The notes: a model not told the origin generated them from the letters alone. A DNA stretch of 64,000 bases from [Clostridium] celerecrescens 18A (GCF_002797975.1 NZ_PGET01000001.1:868001-932000), one strand, 5' to 3'; shown: positions 53,621 through 63,852, counted from the first letter of the stretch. A program made the numbers and translations.

Positions 53621-54790
53621 ATGTTTGACGGCAATATGGCTCATGAACACGATCTTTCATTGGAACAAATGAAGAAAATGGGCCCGGAGGAATATGTGCT
53701 TGTAGACGTCAGGGATCAGACGGCATACAACCATGGATTTATACCAGGGGCTATCAATATTGAAAAAGAAGCATTGTTAAACGGGGAGCCTTCCCTTCCC
53801 AGGGACAGGAAGATCATATTATATTGTTTAAAAGGGATCATCAGTGAAGAGGCTGCAGAGCATCTGGCAAAACAGGGATATGAAGCGTATAATCTTCGCG
53901 GCGGCTATGGAGAATGGCTGCTTCGGGTCATGGAAAAGGAAGATACGGGAAAAGAACGCCTGGAAGAAATAGAAAAGAGCATCCGGAAGAAATTTCATAA
54001 GGAACTGTTCAGTAGATTTGCCAAGGCCGTTAATGAGTATGAGCTGGTAAAGGAAAACGACAGGGTTGCTGTCTGTATTTCAGGTGGTAAGGATTCCATG
54101 CTCATGGCAAAGCTGTTTCAGGAATTAAGGCGGCACAATAAGTTTCCCTTTGAGCTGGTCTTTCTTGTCATGGACCCAGGCTACAACGAAACCAACCGAC
54201 AGGTAATTGAAAATAATGCAAAGCTTTTGAATATTCCCATCACTGTATTTGAAACCCAGATTTTTGATGCGGTTTATGATGTGCAGAAATCCCCGTGTTA
54301 TCTGTGTGCCAGAATGAGGCGGGGTTATTTGTACAGCAAGGCAAAGGAACTGGGCTGTAATAAGATTGCACTGGGACATCATTACGATGATGTTATTGAA
54401 ACAATTTTGATGGGCATGATGTACGGAGCACAGATACAGACCATGATGCCCAAGCTGCACAGTACGAATTTTGAAGGAATGGAACTCATCCGCCCTATGT
54501 ATCTCATACGGGAGGATGACATTAAGGGTTGGAGAGATTACAATGATCTGCACTTCATTCAATGTGCATGCCGGTTTACGGATACCTGCACGACCTGCAG
54601 GACCGATGGCAGCACCGGATCAAAGAGAATGGAGATAAAGGATTTAATCAGGCAGTTAAAGAAAGTCAACCCGTATATTGAAAGTAATATTTTTAAGAGC
54701 GTGGAAAATGTAAATTTAAACACCATCATTGCATACAAGGAAAATGGAAATGTACATCACTTCCTTGACGGTTATGATTTGGACACATAA
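53621..54790 (+). CDS. Rhodanese domain fused to a TtcA-like PP-loop tRNA thiolase
   Basis: The 389-residue protein starts with a rhodanese domain (about 10-105, LVDVRDQTAYNHGFIPGAIN), with active Cys in ILYCLKG. A PP-loop ATPase domain follows (about 120-389), with SGGKDSM, a CYLC pair and C-terminal cysteines (QCACRFTDTCTTC) like TtcA/TtuA enzymes that place an Fe-S cluster. It probably thiolates a tRNA base using sulfur relayed by its own rhodanese. ATG 53621 is chosen for the GGGAGG upstream. Confidence 0.88.
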   Translation: MFDGNMAHEHDLSLEQMKKMGPEEYVLVDVRDQTAYNHGFIPGAINIEKEALLNGEPSLPRDRKIILYCLKGIISEEAAEHLAKQGYEAYNLRGGYGEWLLRVMEKEDTGKERLEEIEKSIRKKFHKELFSRFAKAVNEYELVKENDRVAVCISGGKDSMLMAKLFQELRRHNKFPFELVFLVMDPGYNETNRQVIENNAKLLNIPITVFETQIFDAVYDVQKSPCYLCARMRRGYLYSKAKELGCNKIALGHHYDDVIETILMGMMYGAQIQTMMPKLHSTNFEGMELIRPMYLIREDDIKGWRDYNDLHFIQCACRFTDTCTTCRTDGSTGSKRMEIKDLIRQLKKVNPYIESNIFKSVENVNLNTIIAYKENGNVHHFLDGYDLDT

Positions 54791-54814
54791 TAATGAATCC
54801 GGAGGCTGTGTCTT

Positions 54815-55246
54815 ATGAAGATTTCAACAAAAGGCCGCTATGCGGTAAGACTCATGATAGATCTGGCTGAGCACAATCATGGAGAATATATTCCTCTCAT
54901 GGATATTGCAAAGAGGCAGGAGATATCGGAAAAATACTTAGAATCCATTGTTTCGGTTCTGAGTAAAAGCAATCTGCTCATTTCCCTGAGGGGAAAGGGG
55001 GGCGGTTATAAACTGGCGAAAAACCCGGAGGATTATACTGTGGGCAGTATATTAAGGCTTACGGAAGGATCTCTTGCTCCGGTTTCCTGCCTGGAAGGAG
55101 AGGTAAATGACTGCACAAGGGCCTGTCATTGCCGGACACTACCCATGTGGGAGGGGTTCAATAAACTGATTAATGACTACTTTGACGGAATAACCATAGC
55201 TGATCTGGTTTCCAGCAGCGATTATTCAAACGATTACATTATATAA
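54815..55246 (+). CDS. Rrf2-family regulator (IscR/CymR type)
   Basis: The 143-residue protein has an Rrf2 winged helix (about 1-75, MKISTKGRYAVRLMIDLAEH). Its cysteines at CLEGEVNDCTRACHCRTLP (about 92-110) may bind an Fe-S cluster. It is the last gene of the tcdA operon and may control sulfur or Fe-S genes. CGGAGG precedes ATG 54815. The cysteine desulfurase that often follows in clostridia is absent. Confidence 0.92.
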   Translation: MKISTKGRYAVRLMIDLAEHNHGEYIPLMDIAKRQEISEKYLESIVSVLSKSNLLISLRGKGGGYKLAKNPEDYTVGSILRLTEGSLAPVSCLEGEVNDCTRACHCRTLPMWEGFNKLINDYFDGITIADLVSSSDYSNDYII

Positions 55247-55301
55247 AATTACAAATGCAAAAGACTGCCAAAAAATTCCCAATTATTTCCACTGGAAAAA
55301 T

Positions 55302-55365
55302 GGTAACAAGAGTGTTATCATATGTTTGTAACATAAATGAAATACAAACGTAACACAAATGTAAC
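55302..55365 (+). promoter_or_regulatory. Hexamer-pair motifs before the CAP-domain gene (WalR-box-like)
   Basis: GGTAAC-N5-TGTTAT (55302-55318), TGTAAC-N5-TGAAAT (55327-55343) and CGTAAC-N5-TGTAAC (55349-55365) each approximate the WalR box TGTWAH-N5-TGTWAH. The downstream gene encodes an exported protein, as WalR targets often do. Confidence 0.45.
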
Positions 55366-55387
55366 AATTTCAAAGGAGGCAATTGAA

Positions 55388-56209
55388 TTGAGAAAACTAA
55401 CGGCACTTGGAATGATTACACTTACTTTAACGAGTATGATACCATTGACTGCAAATGCGGCAGTGGCAAGACCTTACAGCCAATGCAACAATGGAAGGAA
55501 TGTAGTAACAGTGAGCAGAAACTGTAATTTAGATGATTTAAAATCTAGATTGCAGCAATTAGGAGTTGATGGAAGTAACTGCGATTGGTCTAAGCTCATC
55601 AATAACAGTAATTCAGGCAAGAATTGTAATAATGGTAACACTGGTAATACTGGCAATAACGGTAATACCGGAAATACTGGAAATAATGGCAATACCGGAA
55701 ATAATGGCAATACCGGAAATAATGGCAATACCGGAAATAATGGCAATACCGGTAACAATGGTAATACTGGTAACACCAACAATAATGGAAATACCGGTAC
55801 TACTCCAGATGACTCAACGGACACTTCTACCAATAAGTCCTATACCCAGCAGGTAGTAGACCTTGTAAATGCTGAAAGAGCAAAAGAAGGACTGGCTCCT
55901 CTTACCATTGATCCTAATGTTGAGAAGGCAGCAACCGTAAGAGCCAATGAAATACAGTCAAATTTTGATCATACACGGCCAAACGGCAGTTCATTCTCAA
56001 GTGCTTTAAAAGAGCAGGGTGTGAATTACCGCGGCGCAGGCGAGAATATCGCATGGGGACAGAAAACTCCTCAGGATGTTGTAAATGCTTGGATGAACAG
56101 TGCGGGTCACCGTGCAAACATCATGAATAAGAGCTATACACATATCGGTGTAGGCAATACTCAGAATAACTCAGGAACTCAGTACTGGGTGCAGTTATTT
56201 ACATATTAG
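55388..56209 (+). CDS. Secreted CAP-domain (SCP/PR1-like) protein with Asn-Gly-Asn-Thr repeats
   Basis: A TTG start at 55388 is chosen, as AAAGGAGG lies 8 nt upstream (55372-55379) and a signal peptide follows (RKLTALGMITLTLTSMIPLT, then ANAAVA). The 273-residue protein then has a Cys-containing segment (about 30-75), a low-complexity N-G-N-T-G-N linker (about 80-137) and a C-terminal CAP domain (about 153-273) with FDHTRPNGSSF, GENIAWG and HRANIMN. The function is unknown; YkwD-type proteins of spore formers are homologous. It has its own terminator. Confidence 0.92.
   Translation: MRKLTALGMITLTLTSMIPLTANAAVARPYSQCNNGRNVVTVSRNCNLDDLKSRLQQLGVDGSNCDWSKLINNSNSGKNCNNGNTGNTGNNGNTGNTGNNGNTGNNGNTGNNGNTGNNGNTGNNGNTGNTNNNGNTGTTPDDSTDTSTNKSYTQQVVDLVNAERAKEGLAPLTIDPNVEKAATVRANEIQSNFDHTRPNGSSFSSALKEQGVNYRGAGENIAWGQKTPQDVVNAWMNSAGHRANIMNKSYTHIGVGNTQNNSGTQYWVQLFTY
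55629..55798 (+). repeat. 18-bp tandem repeat encoding the NGNTGN linker
   Basis: Imperfect 18-bp units code for Asn-Gly-Asn-Thr-Gly-Asn. The central units are nearly identical, so copy number is likely to vary. Confidence 0.85.
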
Positions 56210-56272
56210 TAATATTGATGCCTTGTAAATTAAGATAATGTAGGATTTATAAGGGGATCATTAGTGAGATGG

Positions 56273-56328
56273 GCAGCTTCCAATTGACAACTCTTTTCTG
56301 GGTTGTTGTTAAATGGAAGCTGCTTTTT
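56273..56328 (+). terminator. Terminator after the CAP-domain gene
   Basis: A 10-bp stem (56273-56282 with 56314-56323) with an inner ACAAC/GTTGT arm is followed by TTTTT. Confidence 0.75.
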
Positions 56329-56463
56329 CTAATATATCAACAGTTTTAGAAGACATAGCATCAGTGGCGTGAGTTCTCCATTCTCTTGAACACAAACCAT
56401 ATCTACTCAACATTTTTTAGAGACTTTATCAATTATCGACGGGAAATAGCCGAGATTCTATTT

Positions 56464-57213
56464 TCATTTTTTGAGTATTCTCTTTAAGTAGGTGACATCT
56501 AATAAATTTACTGTTTCAAAATTTCCTTTATAAAACACTCCCCAGTTATTGAAAACACAAGGCAATTCCTTTGCTTTTTGTAGCGTATCCACTTGAATCA
56601 AAGATACAGGTACATCATTCACTTCACAATACTGCTTTATCATCTCAATGTTTTGATAGACATAGGGGCATTGCATATCATAGTAAATTGTAAGGTCTTT
56701 GCTCTCAATTTCTTGGTTTTTAACGTTTTGCGCGAACTTTGGCGTTGTTCCGTCAAAAGAAAGTGCAAGCAATTCATAGCCATTATCAGTCGTATCAACA
56801 ACCTCAAAGCCGAACTTCTTCGCAAATGTTTGGTCAGAAAGAAATGATTTTTGTTTTTTAGCCCCGAGCATACATATACCGGATTTGCCCTTTTCTTTTG
56901 CATCAGCCAAACAATACTCCATCAGCGATTTCCCATACCCTTTTCCTTTGTGACTGCCAGTAACCCATAAGCAATACAGATAATAATAGTTGTCACCAGT
57001 TATGGGAACCCAAGCAGTTTCAAGAGGAGCATATTCAATAAAAACCGTAGCCCTTTCATTTAACTTTCTAAAGACATGTCCTTCATTTAGTCGGTCTGAA
57101 AGCCATTGTTTCTTTGCTTCAATACCTTGATGAGGCTTTTTACTGCGGATAATGCAGCACAAATGCTCATTGACAAGGTTTTCTGTTGTTAAGTTTACAA
57201 AATCAGCATTCAT
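56464..57213 (-). CDS. YoaP-like GNAT acetyltransferase with thioredoxin-like C-terminus
   Basis: The 249-residue protein has a GNAT domain (about 1-150, LWVTGSHKGKGYGKSLMEYC binding acetyl-CoA) and a C-terminal YoaP domain (about 165-249) of thioredoxin-like type with a single Cys in YYDMQCPYVYQN. YoaP homologues are uncharacterised acetyltransferases. GAGGG precedes the ATG on the minus strand. A promoter lies at 57257-57285. It seems to be an isolated accessory gene. Confidence 0.88.
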   Translation of the reverse strand: MNADFVNLTTENLVNEHLCCIIRSKKPHQGIEAKKQWLSDRLNEGHVFRKLNERATVFIEYAPLETAWVPITGDNYYYLYCLWVTGSHKGKGYGKSLMEYCLADAKEKGKSGICMLGAKKQKSFLSDQTFAKKFGFEVVDTTDNGYELLALSFDGTTPKFAQNVKNQEIESKDLTIYYDMQCPYVYQNIEMIKQYCEVNDVPVSLIQVDTLQKAKELPCVFNNWGVFYKGNFETVNLLDVTYLKRILKK

Positions 57214-57256
57214 ATGTGCCCTCGTTTCAATTTGACATTTATTACCGTTAAACTAA

Positions 57257-57285
57257 AGTATACTACGTTCGTTAATCCAAAACAA
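57257..57285 (-). promoter_or_regulatory. Promoter of the YoaP-like gene
   Basis: On the minus strand, TTGTTT (57280-57285), 17-bp spacer, TATACT (57257-57262). Confidence 0.6.
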
Positions 57286-57563
57286 TTATAAAATCTTAGT
57301 CCGTTCCGAATATCCTGACAGTCAAGGGGTGAGCAGTATTTTTTCGAAACGAACGCGAAAAAGTACTACGCGCCCCGAATCCCCTTTGGGGCTTTATCAA
57401 CACATCGAAACAGCGCAAAGATGTAAGTATTATCATCATAGTCACGAAATCTGTAGCGAAGGCAGCTTTGCAGCCCTTACAGTTCACTTATAAAAATTTC
57501 CTCTTACTTTGCGTTTCAGCCTTAGCAGATAATAAGTTTCATAATGATAAAAGCAATATATAC
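57286..57563. other. Noncoding stretch between divergent genes
   Basis: No gene is supported here. The segment 57330-57480 is more GC-rich than its surroundings and contains a CCCC-TTT-GGGG hairpin (about 57383-57393). Its origin is unclear; it may be residue of a mobile element. Confidence 0.35.
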
Positions 57564-57592
57564 TTGGCATTATGCAATATATAGTGTATCCT
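57564..57592 (+). promoter_or_regulatory. Promoter of the HTH/membrane-protein pair
   Basis: TTGGCA (57564-57569), 17-bp spacer, TATCCT (57587-57592). The leader is short, with AAAGGGGG just before ATG 57616. A direct repeat GCAATATATA lies within the promoter. Confidence 0.5.
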
Positions 57593-57615
57593 ATGACTAT
57601 GAAAGGGGGCATTCC

Positions 57616-57816
57616 ATGAAGAATAAGAGAATGAAAATCGCCCGGATGGAAGCTGATATGAAACAAGAGGACTTAGCAAAAGCCGTAGGTGTTACCCGAC
57701 AAACTATCGGTCTGATAGAATCAGGGGAGTATAACCCAACATTAAACCTTTGTATATCGATTTGTAAGGCGCTAGGCAAAACATTAAATGACTTATTTTG
57801 GGAGGAATCGAAATGA
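57616..57816 (+). CDS. Small XRE-family HTH regulator
   Basis: The 66-residue protein is just a Cro/CI-type HTH (MKQEDLAKAVGVTRQTIGLIES), ending with the typical LGKTLNDLFW. ATG 57616 has AAAGGGGG upstream. It overlaps the following membrane-protein gene by 4 nt (ATGA). Such regulator/membrane-protein pairs are common in Firmicutes, and the HTH presumably controls its own operon. Confidence 0.9.
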   Translation: MKNKRMKIARMEADMKQEDLAKAVGVTRQTIGLIESGEYNPTLNLCISICKALGKTLNDLFWEESK

Positions 57817-58304
57817 ATAAACAAAATATACAAGACGAGAGAGTTGTAGCTCAACGCCGTAAAATAAATAGTGAAGCTTACAGCATTTTAATGATTGTGC
57901 TACTTGGTTCAATACTCGTACAACAATATTTACTAAACGCTCCGTTTGAACAATATGCTGTGGAGGTTATATGTTTTTTTGGAATGTCCCTATACATGAT
58001 AATACGGTTTATGACCATGGGACTTGACATATTCGGCGAAGGTAAACGGGCTAAAACCCTTCCTGTTGTGAACAGTATAGTAGCCGGAATTGTAGTAACG
58101 GCGATTAATGGTATTTTGAACTATACACAGTACGCAGAAAAATATAAGGAAGATGGTATAGGTTATTTTATCGCCGTGTTGGCAATTACTTTTATCAGCG
58201 CAACCATTTCAACTTTTATAGTACTTTTTTGCCTTAATTATCTGAACAAGAAAAAACAGGCAAAAATTCAAAAGCAGTTAGACGAAAAAGAACAGGACGA
58301 ATAG
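57813..58304 (+). CDS. DUF6773-like membrane protein
   Basis: The 163-residue protein has four hydrophobic helices (about 24-42, 50-68, 87-106, 120-145) and charged termini (C-terminal KKKQAKIQKQLDEKEQDE). I recognise it as the usual partner of YgzD-like small HTH proteins (DUF6773), function unknown. It overlaps the HTH gene, so translation is coupled. A terminator follows at 58376. Confidence 0.8.
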   Translation: MNKQNIQDERVVAQRRKINSEAYSILMIVLLGSILVQQYLLNAPFEQYAVEVICFFGMSLYMIIRFMTMGLDIFGEGKRAKTLPVVNSIVAGIVVTAINGILNYTQYAEKYKEDGIGYFIAVLAITFISATISTFIVLFCLNYLNKKKQAKIQKQLDEKEQDE

Positions 58305-58375
58305 CAGTGTCTTTCTTTCGCTAATAAGCATTACCAGGCATTTTGCCTTATCCATATCATATGAATCCATAAACT

Positions 58376-58405
58376 AGAAGCAAGATATATGTCTTGCTTC
58401 TTTTC
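58376..58405 (+). terminator. Terminator after the DUF6773-like gene
   Basis: A perfect 10-bp stem (58376-58385 with 58392-58401, 6-nt loop) is followed by TTTC. Confidence 0.75.
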
Positions 58406-58624
58406 TTGCTAATTATGAATTCAGGCTGAGCCTTTGCACCATAGTAGCCAGAAAATTAGATGCAATATAGTTACGTACCATTAAACTTCAAACAACTTTG
58501 AAAACTGCATAAGGAAAACGGAACGTCTGCAAACAGACGCCCCGCCCCTATACTGCGATTCATTCAAAGCAGCCAGCGTTATCGTTTTATAAATATATGA
58601 TTATAAGGGGCTGCTTTATAAACC
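58406..58624. other. Region downstream of the collagen-like gene with two hairpins
   Basis: CGTCTG-CAAA-CAGACG (58525-58540) and a long-loop AAAGCAGCC/GGCTGCTTT pair (58566-58574 with 58609-58617) lie just past the stop of the minus-strand gene. Either may end its transcript. No gene is seen. Confidence 0.45.
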
Positions 58625-59974
<1,350 letters not shown>

Positions 59975-60136
59975 CTAATAAGGTAGAAAAAGTTTACAAG
60001 TCGGTATTATGGTTGGCACATTTTAATGGTGTAAAAAAGTAATATGACAACCAAGATTTGAAAGGAAAATCTAATATAAAGAATTAAATAATCATGTAAA
60101 TTAGTTTTTGGCGTTTAGTATACATTGAAAATTTTA

Positions 60137-60165
60137 TTGATAGTTAGTAAATATGATGATATTCT
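60137..60165 (+). promoter_or_regulatory. Promoter-like TTGATAGTT motif before decayed genes
   Basis: TTGATA (60137-60142), 17-bp spacer, TATTCT (60160-60165). The core TTGATAGTTAG and the preceding CATTGAAAATTTT recur at 63902-63928. Confidence 0.4.
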
Positions 60166-60229
60166 ACTCTTGAAGATTAATTATAAAAATGTGACCTTTA
60201 GATTAATTAAATCATGTGCGGAGGAGACA

Positions 60230-60369
60230 TAGCAGTACGGTGACTAAACGCATCATTTGAGTACACGCATTACACTTGAACCTGCAATTACATTGTACCG
60301 ACATTCTGGATTATTTGAAACCTTTAGCAATGGTCGTTATGTAGAAATGGAAAAGAAGCTGTAATTACT
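60230..60369 (+). pseudogene. Remnant of a GNAT acetyltransferase C-terminus
   Basis: The segment near 60270-60363 encodes ITLEPAITLYRHSGLFETFS, then NGRYVEMEKKL and a stop. This resembles the last strand and C-terminus of GNAT proteins (LYxKxGF, NGRYVxMEKxL). GGAGGAG at 60219 may be its original ribosome site. The rest of the gene is lost. Confidence 0.45.
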
Positions 60370-60592
60370 ACTTACACTTATGAGCATTATGATGTTCGTA
60401 TTAGGGGATGTTGTACTTATGTGACTATTGATTTTCAATTTCCGGAAGTTGGGGGGCAAAATGAAAAACTAGACTTGAAAACATTCCTGTTAGGGAGCTT
60501 TTTCAGCCTTCATACGTATGCAGAGAAAGAATATATAAACAAAAAATCGCAGAAGAGTTGGAACTGGGTATAATAAAGGAGGGAACATAGAT
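60370..60592 (+). pseudogene. Unrecognised decayed coding segment
   Basis: A frame encodes YTYEHYDVRIRGCCTYVTID, then FQFPEVGGQNEKLDLKTFLL and onward, before two stop codons followed by AGGAGG. No start is visible. Amino-acid composition looks real but I cannot assign a family. Confidence 0.3.
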
Positions 60593-60760
60593 ATCATTTA
60601 TTCATTATAGAAAAATGAAATCAGAACTTAATATCCAAGCTGCAATTCCGGGATGTACAGAATGGCCATTATTATTCAATGGAATTACTACTCCCGTAGC
60701 TTGACTGGATAATACGTTTAACTACCCGATATGAGCATAATCGGAATCTGAATGATGTTC
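60593..60760 (+). pseudogene. Remnant of an Asp/Glu racemase-family gene
   Basis: Around 60616-60702 a frame reads MKSELNIQAAIPGCTEWPLL, then FNGITTPVA, an in-frame stop, and LDNTFNYP. The GCTEWPLL block and the following V-x-LDNT resemble the C-terminal active-site region (GCTExPLL) of aspartate/glutamate racemases. The N-terminal half is missing. Confidence 0.45.
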
Positions 60761-60828
60761 GTATTATTTATATAATGGAAATTTAAACAACTTATTGATA
60801 TATATATATACAAGACAGGAGAAAGCTA

Positions 60829-62496
60829 ATGAAATTAAAACAAAAAAAATTGTTTACTTTTTTCGTACTGTTCACAGTATTATTCATCCTGGGTGCAGTT
60901 CCGGTATTTGCGAAAGAGGATGCTATACCGTCCATTAATCTGGATGTCACTCTTCAAAGTGATGGCTCTGCGGTCATAACGGAGATCTGGGATGTTCGCG
61001 GTGTATCCAGCGGTACTGAATATTACAAGGCTCTGAATAACATGGAAGGGATGAGCGTCTATTCCCTTGCTGTGTGGGACGAGTCCGGAGCGCAATATAA
61101 AACGCTGAACGACTGGGACACAAAGCTCTCCAGAGAGGAAAAGTCCGGTACCTGCGGCATTCTGAAAACCTCCAAAGGATATGAACTCTGCTGGGGCATT
61201 GGCAGCTATGGTAACCATCAGTATACCATCCATTATACCATAGAGGGTTTGGTAAAAGATTATGGCGACTATGCAGGATTCTATCATCAGTTTATATCGG
61301 AGCTTTCAAGCGCTCCGGAATCAGCTAATATTAAAATCCGGATGGAGGATACACGTCTGACGGCAAACAATGCCCGCATCTGGGCGTATGGCTTTACAGG
61401 AGAAGTTGAGATCGGGAGCGACGGCAGCCTTAATATTTTTTCTTCTGAAGCTTTAGAAGGAGGAGACTATGTAAATGTGCTCTGCCGCTTTGAAAGAAGC
61501 TTGTTCCCACTGGCCTCTGCAGCTGGTATGTCTTTTGAAAAGTTGCAGGAATCCGCAGAAAATAAAAACTCTGATATTGCTTTATATATCGTCCTTGCTG
61601 TTATAGGGGCAGTTATTGGTGTGACAGTCCTTTTAATCGCCTTCTATTCTTCACGATATAAACTGGTAGACGGCACAGCCGTTCGTCTTCCCGGAAAGAA
61701 ACAATTAGATACGAACTGGTCGGTTCCTTTTGACAGCAGCATTCCTGCGGTATATTCCGCTATGCTGCTGCTACGCAAGGGTATTTCCTGTGAAACGCTT
61801 ATGGGCGCTTATCTTATCCGCTGGCAGGAAGCGGGGTATATTCGCATAGAAGAGCGGGAAAATGAGCGAACTATAAAAAGGACTCAAGAAGAAGCTATCG
61901 TGTTTAGCCAGGATAAAACACCGGAACAAGGGGTGGAGCGGTCGCTGTACGAAATCTTAAACGACGACACTGACCGTGACGGCATTCTTTGGACCTCTGA
62001 CATCGAAAAGCGGGCGGGAGCACTTTACGAGAAACTCACTGCATGGGCGGAAGAAGTGAAAGGTGAAGGCGAAAAAGCATTAATCCGCTCCGGCGCGGCG
62101 GCAACGAACATAGAGGGCACTGTCCGGTTTACTGTATCGGGTTTTGATCAGGCTGTCAAGCTGCTGGGGTTTAGGAAATACCTGTTAGAAATGCAAAGGC
62201 AAAGTAAAGACAGGTCATTATCGGGAGAACTTTGGGGGGATTATCTTGTGTTCGCTGCTTTGTTTGGCATCGGAGAGAATGTCCTCGAAAGTATGAAAAC
62301 CCTAGACCCTGCATATTTTGATACCTTCGCAGGCATGTACGGCTGCAACGCCTACAACATGAGATACCTTGTAATCATGACGAATCATATTTCGAGCGCT
62401 GCAACGCCATCCAATAACACGGACGGGATAAGCGGAGGCGTAAGTTCGGCGGGCGGAGGAGGTTTCTCCGGAGGAGGAGGTGGAGGCAGCCGGTAA
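60829..62496 (+). CDS. DUF2207 membrane protein with Gly-rich tail
   Basis: The 555-residue protein has a signal peptide (about 1-28) and an extracytoplasmic DUF2207 domain (about 30-235, INLDVTLQSDGSAVITEIWD). A membrane helix follows (about 248-272), then a cytoplasmic region (about 275-530), ending GGGGFSGGGGGGSR. Family members usually have one more helix pair before the Gly-rich tail; here a weak hydrophobic stretch near 465-480 is the only candidate. Function unknown. AGGAG precedes ATG 60829. Confidence 0.88.
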   Translation: MKLKQKKLFTFFVLFTVLFILGAVPVFAKEDAIPSINLDVTLQSDGSAVITEIWDVRGVSSGTEYYKALNNMEGMSVYSLAVWDESGAQYKTLNDWDTKLSREEKSGTCGILKTSKGYELCWGIGSYGNHQYTIHYTIEGLVKDYGDYAGFYHQFISELSSAPESANIKIRMEDTRLTANNARIWAYGFTGEVEIGSDGSLNIFSSEALEGGDYVNVLCRFERSLFPLASAAGMSFEKLQESAENKNSDIALYIVLAVIGAVIGVTVLLIAFYSSRYKLVDGTAVRLPGKKQLDTNWSVPFDSSIPAVYSAMLLLRKGISCETLMGAYLIRWQEAGYIRIEERENERTIKRTQEEAIVFSQDKTPEQGVERSLYEILNDDTDRDGILWTSDIEKRAGALYEKLTAWAEEVKGEGEKALIRSGAAATNIEGTVRFTVSGFDQAVKLLGFRKYLLEMQRQSKDRSLSGELWGDYLVFAALFGIGENVLESMKTLDPAYFDTFAGMYGCNAYNMRYLVIMTNHISSAATPSNNTDGISGGVSSAGGGGFSGGGGGGSR

Positions 62497-62695
62497 TGGG
62501 CTGCCTTCACCATATGCAGTATAGGCGAAATATATTCACTTACATTTTAATATTCTTCATTTTATAAATAAAAAATAACGTCGGAGTGGTCATATAGTAT
62601 CTTAAAGCTAAAACGAATGGAATGAACATGTGCGTTATAGACCTCCGGTACTGGAGCTACTTAAACTTTTAAATTTTAGGGGGTAAAATAAAAGC

Positions 62696-63274
62696 ATGAT
62701 TAAAAATGAAATTCTTGTCTTATTAACTCATCAATGGTGTGATTGGGAAGCCAGCTATGTTATTGCCGTAGCAAATTCTTTTTCTGATTATGTGGTAAAA
62801 ACTATCGCAATTGATGACTCACCCAAACTATCAATGGGAGGTATCAGGGCCTGTATTGATTATAGTATAGAAAATTATCATACATATGAAAAGCTTGCCA
62901 TGGTAATTTTACCAGGAGGTCTGTCTTGGGAAGAAAACGATTATGATGAAATAAAAGATTTCGTTAAAATACTCAAAGAAAAGAATATTTCTATAGCAGC
63001 AATATGCGGTGCGACCTATTTCTTGTGTAAGCACGGTTTTCTCGATTGTGTTAAGCATACGGGAGATTCCTTAGATCTTTTTAAAAGTGCTAAGGGATAC
63101 AAAGGAGAAAACTTATTTATTTCTGCTCAAGTGGTAGTGGATGGCGGTTTTATTACTGCAAATGAAACTGCAGCTGTGGAATTTGCTTATGAAATCTTCA
63201 AAATTCTTAAAGTAGATAGTGATGAGGAAATGAGTCAATGGTTTGACAATTTTAAAAATGGGGCTATTCGATAG
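62696..63274 (+). CDS. DJ-1/PfpI-family protein
   Basis: The 192-residue protein has the class I glutaminase-like fold with the nucleophile elbow AAICGATYFL (Cys near residue 104) and the conserved Glu region WCDWEASY near the N-terminus. The family contains proteases, chaperones and glyoxalase-like enzymes, so the activity cannot be fixed. AGGGGG precedes ATG 62696. It stands alone, convergent with the YkvA gene. Confidence 0.9.
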   Translation: MIKNEILVLLTHQWCDWEASYVIAVANSFSDYVVKTIAIDDSPKLSMGGIRACIDYSIENYHTYEKLAMVILPGGLSWEENDYDEIKDFVKILKEKNISIAAICGATYFLCKHGFLDCVKHTGDSLDLFKSAKGYKGENLFISAQVVVDGGFITANETAAVEFAYEIFKILKVDSDEEMSQWFDNFKNGAIR

Positions 63275-63282
63275 GTTACATA

Positions 63283-63300
63283 TGGAATAACGATATTCCA
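63283..63300. terminator. Hairpin between convergent genes
   Basis: TGGAATA/TATTCCA (63283-63289 with 63294-63300, 4-nt loop) lies between the DJ-1/PfpI and YkvA genes. No T-tract on the plus side. Confidence 0.4.
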
Positions 63301-63314
63301 ATAAATATATAAAA

Positions 63315-63683
63315 TCAGATAAAAATGGCCTTAATTATTGACCACAATATTAACAACCAAATGATAAGTACAGGTACAGCATAATACCATTTCCTGACCA
63401 GTTTTTTTTGTGAAATATTCTGGGCTTCAATTCTATATTTTTCAAAGGTTTCTTTTGGTATGAATATAATTGTAAGTGAAATCAATGCAGGAAGTAAAAT
63501 GATATCATCAACATATCCCAATACTGGAATAAAATCTGGAATAAGATCTATCGGAGATAGTGCATAAAGGATCGTTAATACAGCAAAGATTTTAGCGATA
63601 ATGGGCGTTTCAGAACCCTTTAGAGCTAAGAATAGTGCGGGAATATCGGTTTTTAATTGTTTTGCTCTTTCTTTTAAATTCAT
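63315..63683 (-). CDS. YkvA family (DUF1232) membrane protein
   Basis: The 122-residue protein has the DUF1232 core ILYALSPIDLIPDFIPVLGY and VDDIILLPALI (about 39-70) plus a C-terminal helix (about 98-120). The family is widespread and uncharacterised. AAAGGAA precedes its ATG on the minus strand. Confidence 0.92.
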   Translation of the reverse strand: MNLKERAKQLKTDIPALFLALKGSETPIIAKIFAVLTILYALSPIDLIPDFIPVLGYVDDIILLPALISLTIIFIPKETFEKYRIEAQNISQKKLVRKWYYAVPVLIIWLLILWSIIKAIFI

Positions 63684-63786
63684 TAAGGCATTCCTTTACT
63701 TATACTCATTTTTGTTTGCTTACCTTACTATGCCATAAGTATCTAAAAAAATCAATATATCAAACTGAATTGATGGAGGTTGTGTG

Positions 63787-63852
63787 ATGTTTACAGCGAG
63801 AGAAGCAAGTAAAATTACGGTTCCTTTTAGTGATGATTGCATAGAAGAGTAG
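63787..63852 (+). CDS. Possible 21-residue small protein or gene fragment
   Basis: GGAGG precedes ATG 63787, which opens a frame of 21 codons (MFTAREASKITVPFSDDCIE and one more). It looks like the N-terminus of a longer phage-type protein cut short. Not recognised with certainty. Confidence 0.35.
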   Translation: MFTAREASKITVPFSDDCIEE

